DNA of 64,000 nucleotides from Lucinisca nassula (GCA_963580285.1 OY757010.1:65494406-65558405), one strand, 5' to 3'. Counted from the stretch's first letter, positions 51,538 through 63,545 are shown. Made by a program: numbers and translations. The notes: generated by a model not told the origin, from the letters alone.

Positions 51538-52015
51538 GTTTGTTTTACTTGGAGTTTAATGGCCCAGTCAACACTGTTAAGGTCATACTGAGACAGTCAG
51601 TTTACCTAAACTCTCTTTTCCAGGACAGGCTTATACATCAGTGGTTAACTAGTGAGTGAGTGTTTGAGCAGCAACGTCCCACCAACAGCTAAGGTCATAC
51701 GGAGACGGGACCTCGGTTTAAAGACTCATCCGAAAGTCTGGAGAAGCCCGGGATCGATCCTGCGACCCCTGGTTTACAAGGCGAGTAGTGTAACCACTGC
51801 ACCACGGAGGCTTCTAGTGGTTAACTAGTACAGTGCTCATTATTTTACCAGAAACTGACAACTGCCCTTCTTGAATCAGCAAAAGGGAGAGAATTACTGT
51901 AGAAATAAAAATCATGATCAATCTCCACAAAGAATTTAGCTGACCTGGCAGGTTATCAAACACGGGCCTCCTAACCACCGGTCAGATAAGCATCCGACTG
52001 AGCGACAAAGGCTGG
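51538..52015 (-). repeat. SINE S, full-length, split by SINE W
   Basis: 3' module TTTGTTTTACTTGGAGTTTA, AGTCAACACTGTTAAGGTCA and CAGTCAGTTTACC, then W, then ACAGTGCTCATTATTTTACC, CCAGAAACTGACAACTGCCC. The tRNA-like head on the minus strand is GCCTTTGTCGCTCAGTCGG (box A) with GTGTTTGATAACC (box B-like). Confidence 0.85.
51654..51815 (-). repeat. SINE W, intact, perfect 14-bp target duplication in SINE S
   Basis: AGTGGTTAACTAGT at 51640-51653 and 51816-51829. Minus-strand head CCTCCGTGGTGCAGTGGTTA (box A) and GGATCGATCCC (box B at 51751-51760), short body, 3' module ending GTTGGTGGGACGTTGC and a CTCAAACACTCAC tail. Only 162 bp. Confidence 0.95.
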
Positions 52016-52344
52016 CCAAACTCAAAAGGACTGGAAGTTTTGGTTTTAGATAAAAGTAGTTTGAGATAAGAGCTGTCAAAGGACAGCATTGCTGACCCCA
52101 AGTGGTGCCTTGCCAACTGTCCCTGCTGATACAATGTTTTTACAACAGGAAATCATCTTGCAGAGGTCAGGATGTTACAGGGTAAAAGCTAACACATTAG
52201 ATCATTTCAACATATAAGCTTCTAAAAAGTTTTACTGAATACTTAAAGGTTAAATTCTTGATCTAAAGGTCACTGAGTAGAGCTGGTGGGGATGGTACCA
52301 GTAATTAATAGGAGGCCAAGTATCAGCTTGGTGTTACATGCAAC
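52016..52344. other. Stretch with no recognised feature
   Basis: No repeat family or gene recognised. Confidence 0.5.
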
Positions 52345-52346
52345 TA

Positions 52347-53606
52347 CACTGTAGAGTCGTTATAACGCTGATGCTTATAGCGCGGAAATCGTTATAACGC
52401 TGTTGGTCTGTGGCTCCCGTTTTTTTTTTTTACGTTTTTTCCCAGTTTTGAAAGTTTGGTTGAAAAGTTTGCCCTTTTTTTGCGGAACTCGGCAGTCAAA
52501 ACATCGTCGGCCATGATAAGACGTGTATACTCGCCGATTTACTCAAGCTGTCAACACTTATCAAACTGTGAATACTCGCCTAAGGCATTAAAAATAAGCT
52601 GGACAAGGTGTGAAATTAAATTGACACCTGTATATGCTCAACATTTTTCCCGCCAAAACAGAGCAGTGCAGACGCTGTTTTCACCTGTGCATCAGCATGC
52701 GGTAAATCCATGGGGCCGTTTGGTTTGTTGGGGGGGGGGGGAATCGTTATAACGCTGTTGGTCTGTCGCTCCGTTTTTTTGCTTTTGTCCGCCAGTTTTG
52801 AAAATGGTCATTTTTTTTTCCCATTTTTCCGCCGAACTGGGCAGTCAAAATACCATCAGCCAAGGCAATACCTGTATTCTTGCTTATTTACTCAAGTTGT
52901 CAACACTATTAAAGTGTGAATACTCGCCTATGGCTTATTGATAAGACGGCAATTAACTGTGTGGTAAGGTGTGAAAACTAGGTAATCAAGGTATTTGTAA
53001 CTGTTTGTCTCAATTAATCCCTTTGTAATTGTCACTTGCACACGCTAAATATTTTTCCCGCAAAAACAGAGCATAGCAGACGGGGTTATATTTTTTTTAT
53101 ATATTTATTCACGAGATAAAAACAAAGAAACGGAAATCAAGCAAGGTACAACAGTAAACATTCATAATCCCCATGTTAAACTTGGTTCGCTTACATTAAT
53201 AGCCCCTCTTGCAAGCTAACCTTTCGGAATTGTCAAGTTGCATTTTACTTCACTATTTAGTGATACCTTCTTGAGACCGGAGGAGGTAAATAAAAATGGC
53301 GGCCAGAGATACAGAAACGAAAGTATAGTAATAAATAAATTCAGCAATGGTTTGAATGAAAAGCTAAATGACCACTAGAAGTATAGAATCAGATTATTAT
53401 TTAATCTAGTAACTATATAATTTATAAAATACATGCAGTATGTAATATTCATAATAAACTGGCAGAAACAGTAGCCATGCATGCAGAAAAAGTGGGTGGG
53501 GTAACAATATAACGCTATATTTTCGGGATCAATATAGCGCTGAATCACATATAACGCGGTCGACGTCGATGGATCCCGATGACAGCGTTATAACGACGCT
53601 ACAGTG
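52347..53606. mobile_element. TIR element 2: pogo/Tigger-like non-autonomous transposon (1,260 bp)
   Basis: TA at 52345-52346 and 53607-53608. Ends CACTGTAGAGTCGTTATAAC and GTTATAACGACGCTACAGTG are inverted repeats. An internal duplication repeats GTTATAACGCTGTTGGTCTG (about 52391 and 52745), the CAGTTTTGAAA block and GTGAATACTCGCCTA. A 13-G run lies at 52729-52741. The 98-codon frame covering half of one repeat has no DDE or CENP-B-like motif. Size and design resemble TIR element 1. Confidence 0.82.
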
Positions 53607-53814
53607 TATATACTTATCCATTGTCAAGAGATCCATGATGGACCTTATTCACTCACCTGAGTTATTATGTAATAGCATGGTAGTTTAAAGGGTTTTTTCT
53701 ATTTTTACCTCAGAAGCGAAGCAGAAACAGTTTAGCAATTTTGGTAGAGGGTCACCAACATTTTTGTGAAATTATTTTGAAATCAGGCCTTTGGCCAGTA
53801 GGAGGTGATGTCGT

Positions 53815-54068
53815 TTAACCTTATCTTGCTGAATATTCATTTAAACCCGACCATTTCAGTCTATCAACCAATCAAAGTACTTGATGTAATTTATTGCTAC
53901 AAATTTATAAACTGAATGCCAAACTGATGTAATTTATTGCTACAAATTTATAAACTGAATGCCAAACAGTGTAGATCCTGATCAGATGGCTTCTTCAGAA
54001 GCCATCTGATCTGGATCTACACTGTTTGCAAAGATAGGGGTTGTCGTGAACAGCAAGATAAGAGTTAA
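53815..54068 (+). repeat. TTAA element A with a 43-bp internal tandem duplication (254 bp)
   Basis: TGATGTAATTTATTGCTACA starts at 53882 and 53925. Otherwise TTAACCTTATCTTGCTGAATA ... CAGCAAGATAAGAGTTAA with intact core. Confidence 0.93.
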
Positions 54069-54531
54069 AGGTTTTTTCTACTTTTAGCTCTGTTGGCCAT
54101 TTCATTCAGCACAGCACAACCATTTTAGCAATTTTGGTAGAGGGTCACCCAAGGAACATTTCTGTCAAATTATTTGGAAATCTGAAAAATGGTCCAGGTT
54201 GGGATGTCATTTAAAGGTTTTCTTTTTTATTTTTAGCTCATGTGGCCATTTTGTTCAGCAGAGCAGAACCATTTTAGAAAGTTTGGTTTTGTTTGATTTG
54301 AGGTTTATCATCCCAATAAACACTTCTGTGAAATTATTTTGAAATTGGTACAATTGCCTAGGTGGAAATGTTGTTTAAAGGGTTCTTTTTTATTTTTGGT
54401 TCTGGTAGCCAGTTTTTTAGTGGAGCAAAACCTTTTTAATAATTTTGCATTGGTAGAGGCTAGAGGGTCACCCCAGGATCATTTCTGTGAAATTATTTTG
54501 AAATCGGTTTGTTAGCATAAGAGATATTCCT

Positions 54532-54747
54532 TTAACTTATTTCATACCAAAAGGAATCTATAGCATCAGTCCATTTCATAATTTAGGGGTGTCAGGTTGT
54601 GTTTTCTTAAAAATTTATTTGGTAAATGGCTGAACTTTTTGCAAACAGTGCAGGCGCTGATCAGACACCACATTCTGCAGCTTCTGATCTGGGTCTGCAC
54701 GGTTTGCCAATTACCCGTTTTGGGGTTTCTGGTATAAAATGGGTTAA
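54532..54747 (+). repeat. TTAA element B (216 bp), nested in X
   Basis: TTAACTTATTTCATACCAAA to GGTATAAAATGGGTTAA; centre GCAGGCGCTGATCAGACACC / GCTTCTGATCTGGGTCTGCA. Confidence 0.9.
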
Positions 54748-55179
54748 AGGTTGTTGTTTAGCTCTGGCAACCATTTTATTCAGGGGGGTGCACTATTTTG
54801 GCAATTTTGGTAGAGAGTCACCCAAGAAAAAATTCTGTGAAATTATTTTGAAATCAGGCCATTGGCTTTGGTGATGTCATGTAAAGTTTTGTTTTCTGTT
54901 TTTAGCTCTGGCAGCCAGCTTGTTCAATAGTGGAACCATTTTAGCAATTCTGATGCAGGGCCATAAGAGAAACTTTTTGAAATAGGGATATTGGTTTAGG
55001 AGGAGATGTCATTTGAAGAAATTGTTGATGATAGATGGATGAACAGAGAACAAAATTATTAGTGATCACAATAGCTCACCTAGAGTGCTCAGGTGAGCTA
55101 AACAAAATACTAAAAGATCACTGAACATTGAAATAATGGTCACATGGACCAACATAATATATGAGAGTGATATAACCAA

Positions 55180-57122
55180 ACAAGAGGGCCCAGGGGGCCC
55201 TGAATCGCTCACCTGAGAATTAGTGTCTCTAGTACATTCTAGGCCCAAGGGCTATAATTTGAACAAACTTGGTAATGGTTCACTAGATGAAGCTTAATAC
55301 CAAATATCAAATATCAAAGACATGGCCTTCAGGTTTCAGACAAGAAGATTTTTAAAGGTTTTCTCTATATAAGCCTATGAAAAACCAAAGGGTCCCAGGG
55401 TGGGGGCATTTTTGGCCCGTGAGCTATAATTTGAACAATCTTGAAAGAGGTCCACTAGGTGAAGCTTCACACCAAATATCAAAGATCTGGGCCTTGCGGA
55501 TTCAGAGAAGAAGATTTTTAACGAGATTTTCCATGTATAAGCCTATGCAAAACCAAAGGCCCAAGGGGTGGGGGCATTTTTGGCCCCAGGGCTATAATTT
55601 GAACAATCTTGGTAGAGGTCCACTAGGTGAAGCTTCATATTAAATAGCATAGACCAGGGCCTTGTGGTATTAGAGAAGAAGAATTTTAAATATTTTCCCA
55701 AATTAAGCCTATGAAAAACCAAAGGGTCCCGGGGTGGGGGCATTTTTGGTCCTAGGGCTATAATTTGAACAATCTTGATAGAGGTCCAATAGATGAAGCC
55801 AAATATCTAAGACCTTGGCCTTGCAGTTTCTGAGAAGAAGATTTTTTAAAGATTTTCCCTATATAAGCCTATGTAAAACCAAAGGCCCCTGGGGTGGGGT
55901 CATTTTTGGCCCAAGGGCTATAATTTGAACAATCTTGGTAGAAGTCCATTAGATTAAGCTTCACACCAAATATCAATGACCTGGGCCTTGCAGTTTCAGA
56001 GAAAAAAAGATTTAAAGATTTCCCCTACATAAGCTTAGGTAAAACCAAAGGCCCCCTGGACGGGGGCATTTTTGCCCCCAGGGCTATAATTTGAACAATC
56101 TTAGTTGAGGTCCACTAGGTGAAGCTACATACCAAATATCAAAGACCTGGGCCTTGTGGTTTCAGAGAAGAAGATTTTTAAAGGATTTCCCTATATAAGC
56201 CTATGAAAAACCAAAGGGTTCGGGGATGGGGGCATTTTTGGCCCAAGGGCTATAATTTGTACAATCTTGAAAGAGGTCCACCAGATGAAGCTTCACACAA
56301 AATATCAAAGATCTGGGCCTTGCGGTTTCAGAGGAGAAGATTTTTAAAGATTTTCCCTGTATAAGCCTATGTAAAACCAAAGGCCACCGGGGAGGGGGCA
56401 TTTTTGGCCTTAAGGCTATAATTTGAACAATCTTGATAGAGGTCCACCAGGTAAAGCTTCACACCAAATAGTAAAGACCTGGGCTTTGTGGTTTCAGAGA
56501 AGAAGATTTTTTAATGATTTTGGCCCCCAGGGCTATAATTTGAACAATCTTGGTAGAGGTCCACTAGATGAAGCTTCACACCAAATATCAAAGATCTGGG
56601 CCTTGCGGTTTCAGAGAAGGAGATTTTTAAAGTTTTCGTTTAAAAAATCTATTTTTAGCTCCTCTGACCTAGATGTGCAATGGAAGAAGAAGATTTTTTA
56701 ATGATTTTCCCTATATAAGCCTATGTAAAACCAAAGGCCCCCCGGGGCGGGGGCATTTTGGCCCCCAGGGCTATAATTTGAACAATCTTGGTAGAGGTCC
56801 ACTAGATGAAGCTTCACACCAAATATCAAAGATCTGGGCCTTGCGGTTTCAGAGAAGGAGATTTTTAAAGTTTTCGTTTAAAAAATCTATTTTTAGCTCC
56901 TGTGACCTAGATGTGCAATGGACTGGAACCATTTGAACAACTTTGAAAAGGGACCACCTAAGGATCATTCCTGTTAAGTTTGGTCAAAATCTGATCAGTG
57001 GTTTAGGAGGAGATGTCATTTGAATAAAAAGTTTACGCACACACACACACGCACGCACGACGGACGAAGGACAAAAAGTGATCCCAAAAGCTCACCTCGT
57101 CACTACGTGACAGGTGAGCTAA
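55180..57122 (+). mobile_element. Helitron-like element Y (1,943 bp) with ~166-bp tandem monomers
   Basis: Left ACAAGAGGGCCCAGGGGGCC and CGCTCACCTGAG; right CTCGTCAC-TAC-GTGACAGGTGAG-CTAA. About ten monomers carry GGCTATAATTTGAACAATCT, GAGGTCCACTAGATGAAGC and AAAACCAAAGGCCCC. A CA/CG-rich microsatellite lies at 57036-57060. Short frames over the array repeat the same nonsense peptide. Confidence 0.8.
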
Positions 57123-57246
57123 TAAAACATACTGAATGTCATTTGGAGAAACGCATATATATTATGGGTAAATCATGATACCTAAAATTTGAAGAGAATT
57201 TTGCTTTTTGTAAATGCAGCTGGGGACCTGTGATCAGACTCCTACC

Positions 57247-57705
57247 TTTAACATTGTTCTGCTGAACACATTCATTGGGACACACCCATTTTCGACAATC
57301 AACCAATCAAACTACTTGATGTAATTTGTTCCTACAAATTCAGCAACTGAACGATAGTGAAACTCCAGATCAGAATGGTTTCTCTAGGAGCCATCTGGGT
57401 CCAGCTGTACAAAGCCTCGTAAGCTTAACAAGCTCGTTAGTGGTCAAATTGTTAACTGTTATAGCAAGCAAAATATTTAAAATTTTGGTAGTTTTTGCTG
57501 AAAAAATGTGAGCAGCTTTTGCATCTGCAAAAGCTGCTCTCATTTTTTCAGCAAAAATATTAGCATATTTGCCATATTAAATACTCAAAGTTTTAACGAT
57601 ACATTAACTAACGGCATTGTTAGTTTTGAACAACTGGACCCTGACCTGGATTTACAGTTTGCAAAGTTAGAGCATATATACCCTGGTTCAGTAGGACCCC
57701 AACAC
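57247..57705 (+). repeat. TTAA element A2 split by K
   Basis: TTTAACATTGTTCTGCTGAA, ACACACCCATTTTCGACAAT, core to GGAGCCATCTG, then K, then CTGACCTGGATTTACAGTTT and CCCTGGTTCAGTAGGACC. Confidence 0.75.
57399..57641. repeat. Foldback family K, complete (243 bp), inside the A2 hairpin
   Basis: GGTCCAGCTGTACAAAGC and TTTTGAACAACTGGACC ends. Central palindrome TTTTGCTGAAAAAATGTGAG / CTCATTTTTTCAGCAAAA with tip CAGCTTTTGCATCTGCAAAAGCTG. Confidence 0.85.
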
Positions 57706-57896
57706 AACTGTTGTCTTGAGAGTCCATTCTACCCTTGATTGTGAAAGGGCAGTTGAGTTACTGGCAAAAGTGGTTATTCTTTGTACTGGGTCTGCTCAGT
57801 CAGCTGTACATTTTGGTAGTGATCAGAGTGTCAGTGGTTTAATCCCTGCCAGATCTAAGAACACTTTTGTGGAGACTGATCAGGAGACATACTGTA
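57706..57896. other. Stretch with no recognised feature
   Basis: A 69-codon frame (57716-57925) runs into the SINE F fragment and shows no motif. Confidence 0.4.
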
Positions 57897-57961
57897 TTTG
57901 TTTAACTTCCCTGTCAACACTGTAAAGGTCATTTTGGAGACTTTGCTTCCAATTTTGTGGC
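57897..57961 (-). repeat. SINE F 3'-end fragment
   Basis: TTTGTTTAACTTCCCTGTCA, AACACTGTAAAGGTCATTTT and GCTTCCAATTTTGTGG; severely 5'-truncated. Confidence 0.8.
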
Positions 57962-58166
57962 TAAAAATCCAAAATATTTGGGCACCTTGAATACTTGTTG
58001 TAAGTCTCCCAAAATATTCACAGAATTGTTTCACAATCCAGCAAGGAGTCCAAAAGGTGCAAAAGAAATGGCAAACATTGAAGACCCTTATCAGACTGCT
58101 CCTTCAAGAGCAGTCTGACTTATCAGACTGCAGTCTGATCTGGATCTGCACTGTTTCCAAAGACCT
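57962..58166 (-). repeat. Family E copy with partly duplicated core
   Basis: CCAGCAAGGAGTCCAAAAGG, core TTGAAGACCCTTATCAGACT with GCTCCTTCAAGAGC, then TTATCAGACTGCAGTCTGAT and GGATCTGCACTG. Confidence 0.8.
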
Positions 58167-58246
58167 ATGTACTTATGATCATTACTTTCTATGCTCTTTA
58201 AAGGTAGAAAAGCAGGTAAAAGTAAAATACAGGCAACAATAAAAAA

Positions 58247-61200
58247 ACAAGAGGCTCAATGAGCCTAAACTGCTCACCTGAGGAACTTAAGTTTTAACAA
58301 TTCACAGACTTGACTACTAAATCTGCTAATAGAATCCAGCCCATTGACCCTTACAGGATATAAGTCATCATTATTGCATTGCATTCCAAGTTTGAGACTT
58401 CTAGCTTCTATAGTTCCTGAGAAATCTTTGACGAAAATTTAACATTGGTCAAAATGGAGAGAAAGAAGAATGAAAGAACAGATGAACAAATAAGCTGAGA
58501 AAGCCCAATGTCTCTTACACAAAATAAGTCATCATTATTCTATTGAATACCAAATTTGATGCTTCTAGCTTTTATAGTTCCTGAGAAATCTTTGATTAAA
58601 AATTTAACATTGGTCTATTATCTCTATATGGAGAGAAAGAAGAATGAAGGAACAAATGAACCAGACTAGCTCTAAAACCTAATGCAGCCTTTCCCCTTGC
58701 CCAATGGTGCTACACATAAAATTTAAACAAGATTGGTCGACTGCCTTCTGAGATATGCTTCATTGAAAGTGTGGACGACGGATGGACGGACGACAGACGA
58801 CGGACTCCGGAGCCTTGGTATACTATCAGCTCACTGGAGCCTTTGGCTCAGGTGAGCTAAAAATTCAAGTCGCTATTTCTGTCACAACATTTTCCCTACG
58901 TTAAGTCTATGGGCAAATTTTTTTGTCTCTCAAGGTCACGTAACTCCGAGGTCAATATTCCGATTCGGCCCAAAATCGAACTTAACCGAGATTTTATGCC
59001 TGTCCTCGTTACCTGCAAGTTTGAAGCTGATATGAATAAAAATGAAGTTGCTATCGTGGTCACAACGTATTTTTTTATGCTCAAGGGCAGGTAACTCCAA
59101 GGCAAATATTCCGATTCAGCCCAAAATTGAACTTAACCGAGATTTTATGTCTGTCCTCGTTACCTGCAAGTTTGAAGCTGATCTGAAAAAAATTCAAGTC
59201 GCTAACCTAGTCGCAACATTTTCCCTAATTAAGTCTATGGGCAAATTTTTTGTCGCTCAAGGTCACGTAACTCCGAGGTCAATATTCCGATTCGGCCAAA
59301 AATTGAACTTAACCGAGATTTTATGCCTGTCCTCGTTACCTGCAAGTTTGAAGCTGATATGAATAAAAATAAAGTTGCTATTGTGGTCACAACGTATTTT
59401 TTTATGCTCAAGGGCAGGTAACTCCAAGGCAAATAATCCGATTCGGCCCAAAATCGAACTTAACCGTGATTTTATGTCTGTCCTCGTTACCTGCAAGTTT
59501 GAAGCTGATCTGAAAAAAATTCAAGTCGCTATCGTAGTCACAACATTTTCCCTATGTAAAGTCTATGGGCAAATTTTTTGTCGCTCAAGGTCATGTAACT
59601 CCGAGGTCAATATTCCGATTCGAACTTAACTGAGATTTTATGCCTGTCCACGTTACCTGCAAGTTTGAAGCTGATCTGAATAAAAATAAAGTTGCTATCG
59701 TGGTCACAACATATTTTTTTATGCTCAAGGGCAGGTAACTCCAAAGCAAATAATCTGATTCGGCCCAAAATCTAACTTAACCGAGATTTTATGTCTGTCC
59801 TCGTTACCTGCAAGTTTGAAGCTGATCTGAAAAAAATTCAAGTCGCTATCGTAGTCACAACATTTTCCCTATGTTAAGTCTATGGGCAAATTTTTTGTCG
59901 CTCAAGGTCACGTAACTCCGAGGTCAATATTCCGATTCGGCCCAAAATCGAACTTAACCGGGATTTTATGCCTGTCCTCGTTACCTGCAAGTTTGAAGCT
60001 GATCTGAATAAAAATAAAGTTGCTATCGTGGTCACAACGTATTTTTTCATGCTCAAGGGCAGGTAACTCCAAGGCAAATAATCCGATTCGGCCCAAAATC
60101 GAACTTAACCGAGATTTTATGTCTGTCCTCGTTACCTGCAAGTTTGAAGCTGATCTGAATAAAATTCAAGTCGCTATCGTAGTCACAACATTTTCCCTAT
60201 GTTAAGACTATGGGCAAATTTTTTGTCGCTCAAGGTCACGTAACTCCAAGGTCAATATTCCGATTCTGCCCAAAATCGAACTTAACCGAGAATTTATGCC
60301 TGTCCTCGTTACCTGCAAGTTTGAAGCTGATCTGAATAAAAATAAAGTTGCTATCGTGGTCACAACGTATTTTTTTATGCTCAAGGGCAGGTAACTCCAA
60401 GGCAAATAATCCGATTCGGCCCAAAATCGAACTTAACCGTGAATTTATGTCTGTCCTCATTACCTGCAAGTTTGAAGCTGATCTGAAAAAAATTCAAGTC
60501 GTTATCGTAGTCACAACATTTTCCCTATGTTAAGTCTATGGGCAATTTTTTGTCGCTCAAGGTCACGTAACTCCGAGGTCAATATTCCGATTCGGCCCAA
60601 AATCGAACTTAACCGAGATTTTATGCCTGTCCTCATTACCTGCAAGTTTGAAGCTGATCTGAATGAAGCCGCTATGGTGATGACAACATTCTCCCCATGT
60701 TACGTCTATAGGAAATTTTTTAGTCGCTCAAGGGCAAGTAACTCCTGAGTGAATTATCTGATTCGGTCCAAAATCGAACTTGACCGAGATTTTATGCCTG
60801 TCCTTATTATCTGCAAGAATGAAGTCGATCAGAAAAAAATTGACGGAGCTAGAGTGATGACAAGCTTTTTCCTATGTTAAGTCTATGGGAGCTATATGTT
60901 GCCATGGTAACCAGAGTTCCACTCAGATCTGCATGAAAACCTTATGCAGTCTTTCCACTTGCCCAATAATGTTACACATGAAATTTGATCAAAGTCGGCC
61001 AAGTAGTCTTCAAGATATACATTTTTGAAATTCACATTAACCCTTATGCAAAAATGCACAAGGGCAGGTAACTCCTAAGTGTATGATCCGATTCTGCCAA
61101 TTATCGAACTTGACCGAGATTTCATGGCTGTGCTGGTTATCTGTAAGAATGAAGCCAATCCGAACAAAATTGAAGCAGCTACAGTGATGACAACATTTTC

Positions 61201-62118
61201 CCCATGTTAAGTCGATAGGCAATTTTTCGGGCGCTCAAGGGGACGTAACTCTTGACTGAATTATCTGATTCGGCCCAAAATCGAACTTGACCGAGATTTT
61301 ATGCCTGTACTGGTTATCTGCAAGAATGAAGTCGATCAGAAAAAAATTGACGGAGCTAGAGTGATGACAATCTTTTTCCTATGTGAAGTCTATGGGAGCT
61401 AGATGTTGCCATGGCAGCCAGAGTTCCACTCAGATCTGCCTGAAAACCTAATGAAGCCTTTCCACTTGCCCAATAATGCGACATGAAATCTGATCAAAGT
61501 TGGCCAAGTAGTCTTTAAGATATACATTTTTGAAATTCCCATTAACCCTAATGCAAAAACACACAAGGGCAGGTAACTCCTAAGTGAATGATCCGATTCT
61601 GCCAGTTATCGAACTTGACCGAGATTTCTTGGCTGTGCTGGTTATCTGCAAGAATAAAGCCAATCTGAAAATAATTGAAGCAGCTACGGTGATGACAACA
61701 TTCTCCCCATGTTAAGTCAATAGGCAATTTTTTCAACGCTCAAGGGCACGTAACTCCTGAGTGAATAATCCGATTCAGCCCAAAATCGAACTTGATCGAG
61801 ATTTCATGCCTGTCCTCGTTATCTGCAAGAATGAAGTCGATCAGAAAAAAATTGACGGAGCTAGAGTGATGACAAGCTTTTTCCTATGTTAAGCCTATGG
61901 GAGCTCTTTGTTGCTGTGGCAACCAGAGTTCTCATCCGATCTGTACGAAAACCTAATACAGCCTTTCCCCCTACCTGATGATGGTTCATATGAAATTTGA
62001 TCAAGGCCGGCCTACTGGTTCCAGAGATATACTTCGTTGAAAGTGTGGACGACGGACGACAGACGCCGGCTCGTGGTATACTAATACCTCACATGAGCCT
62101 TCGGCTCAGGTGAGCTAA
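58247..62118 (+). mobile_element. Helitron-like element H2 (3,872 bp), twin of H1
   Basis: Same ends as H1 and the same internal terminus (58828-58860); module 1 is 614 bp in both. GGGCAAATTTT occurs at 58911, 59239, 59567, 59884 and 60212, with a variant at 60540: the H1 spacings plus one more 328-bp unit. Minus that, H1 has one extra ~165-bp half near 14463-14636. Flanks of H1 and H2 differ, so this is dispersed transposition, not a large segmental duplication. Confidence 0.82.
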
Positions 62119-62147
62119 AAACTCCATTAAGAGTCACCTCTGATTAA

Positions 62148-62440
62148 CGGCCAGCAATGCCCTTGTTCATCAGGGCTTGGAGAAATAGATTGGGTTGCAT
62201 GGTGGTTCTGCACAGAGCTGTAACTGTCCAGGCTAACTGGTTAGGTCTAAGCCTGCCCAAGAAAAATGGTGCGAGTTGGACCACTTCTTACACCCTTGCA
62301 GTTTCTTTGTTCGGCTGGGCTTGAGATGTCATTCTTCTCAATGTTGGGTAAAAGTCCCACAAAATTAGAAGCAATGTCTCAAAAATGACCTAAATAGTGT
62401 TGATGGGACTGCAAAAACCTCAATTCAACAAACAAAACAA
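62148..62440 (+). repeat. SINE F, old diverged copy
   Basis: GCCCTTGTTCATCAGGGCTT, GGTGCGAGTTGGACC, GGGCTTGAGATGTCAT, ATGACCTAAATAGTGTTGAT, tail CTCAATTCAACAAACAAAAC. Confidence 0.82.
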
Positions 62441-62495
62441 ATGACCAGCAGCCACTTCAATAGTATTCTCCCTACTAAACAATCAGAGTAAGCTT

Positions 62496-62716
62496 GGGGT
62501 CAGTTGTTCAAAACTAACAACGTTGTTAGTTAACATATCGTTTAAACTTTGATCATTTAATATGGCAAATACGCTAAATTTTTTGCTAAAAAATGTGAAA
62601 GCTGCTCACATTTTTCAGCAAAAAAAAAAAATTTAGATACTGTACTTGCTAGAACAGTTAAGAATTCGACCACTAACAAGCTCATTAAGCTAACAATGCT
62701 TTGAACAACTGGCCCC
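62496..62716. repeat. Foldback family K, reference copy (221 bp)
   Basis: GGGGTCAGTTGTTCAAAACT and TTTGAACAACTGGCCCC ends; centre AAAAAATGTGAAAGCTGCTCACATTTTT-like palindrome with TTTTTTGC / GCAAAAAA. No extra sequence inside, in contrast to 43877-44957. Confidence 0.88.
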
Positions 62717-62986
62717 AGATAGCTAAAAATTTGATCTGTTGAAGAGCCACTTCCTTTCGGGAGCCAGTTTTAGAGTTTTCCCTGGGTGGCCACTTAACAC
62801 AGGTTACACTGTGTGTGAATTCACCACAAAGGTCTAAGTCATGAATAGATTAAATGATATGCTCAGCATGACCTTAATTGTGTTGATAGGAACATAAAAT
62901 CCACAAACAACACCTGAGATTAGTTACTGACTGTCTTTCCAATGCCAGGCAGTTCAAGGCAGAGACAAGTACCTACACTAAACAAC
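62717..62986. other. Possible ancient SINE remnant
   Basis: ATGACCTTAATTGTGTTGAT near 62870 resembles the SINE 3' module (ATGACCT..AGTGTTGA) followed by an A-rich end; the rest is not alignable. Confidence 0.4.
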
Positions 62987-63388
62987 CCCTAAGTATTCGG
63001 ATACCTCAACATCTTACCATACTTGTTCGAAAAATTGTACAAGTTCAGTAAAATCCATACATCAAGACCACCTTTGGGCAGTTCAAAAGTGGTCTTTAAG
63101 ACCACTTTTGAACAGTCTCAAGCTGGTCTCCCACTAGAGCATGCTGGATGTAGAAAACAGAAAGGAAATGTAACTGAAACCTTCTAAATATGCTTTTAAA
63201 GGAAAATTTGTATTAATTTTAGGTGGTCTGAATAAGGGAATTTCACTGTATCACTTTCCACCCAATGTTGTGTCTAAAAATAGCTGCATGATGGACAAAC
63301 AGTGTAGATCTGGATGAGATGCCACAAAATATGCGGCACCTCATCTGGGTCTACACCATTTGCTCAGGCCTGTCTGTCAGAATACATA
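62987..63388 (-). repeat. Family D split by element P
   Basis: CCCTAAGTATTCGGATACCT and CTTACCATACTTGTTCGAAA, then P, then TAGCTGCATGATGGACAAAC, core, GCTCAGGCCTGTCTGTCAGA. Confidence 0.85.
63046..63249. repeat. Foldback family P, copy 2, nested in D
   Basis: Ends CAGTAAAATCC and GGGAATTTCACTG are partly complementary. Palindrome 63066-63127 (CAAAAGTGGTCTTTAAGACC at the centre). Confidence 0.8.
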
Positions 63389-63545
63389 ATGGTTTTTTAC
63401 AGTATCTTCATTGTGTAATTTACAACATAAAATGAGTTTGTAAAACTGCACCTGTGAAAAGCGAAATTCTCACAAAGTGTCACATTCTTCACTATTGTAA
63501 AAAGTTATAGGGTCACTTTTTGTTACTTAGAGGCAAGGCAAGTGT

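Larger units (their letters stand above)
53624..55101 (+). mobile_element. Helitron-like element X with A and B nested inside
   Basis: Left TCAAGAGATCCATGATGGAC and CACTCACCTGAG; right hairpin AGCTCACCTAGAGTGCTCAGGTGAGCT running into CTAA. Inside, ~165-bp monomers with TTTAGCAATTTTGGTAGAGG, GTCACCCAAGGAACATTTCT and GTGAAATTATTTTGAAATC. Confidence 0.75.

Noticed and set aside
52456..52752. Transposase fragment in TIR element 2
   Set aside because: The 98-codon frame overlaps an internal duplication and shows no DDE or DNA-binding motif.
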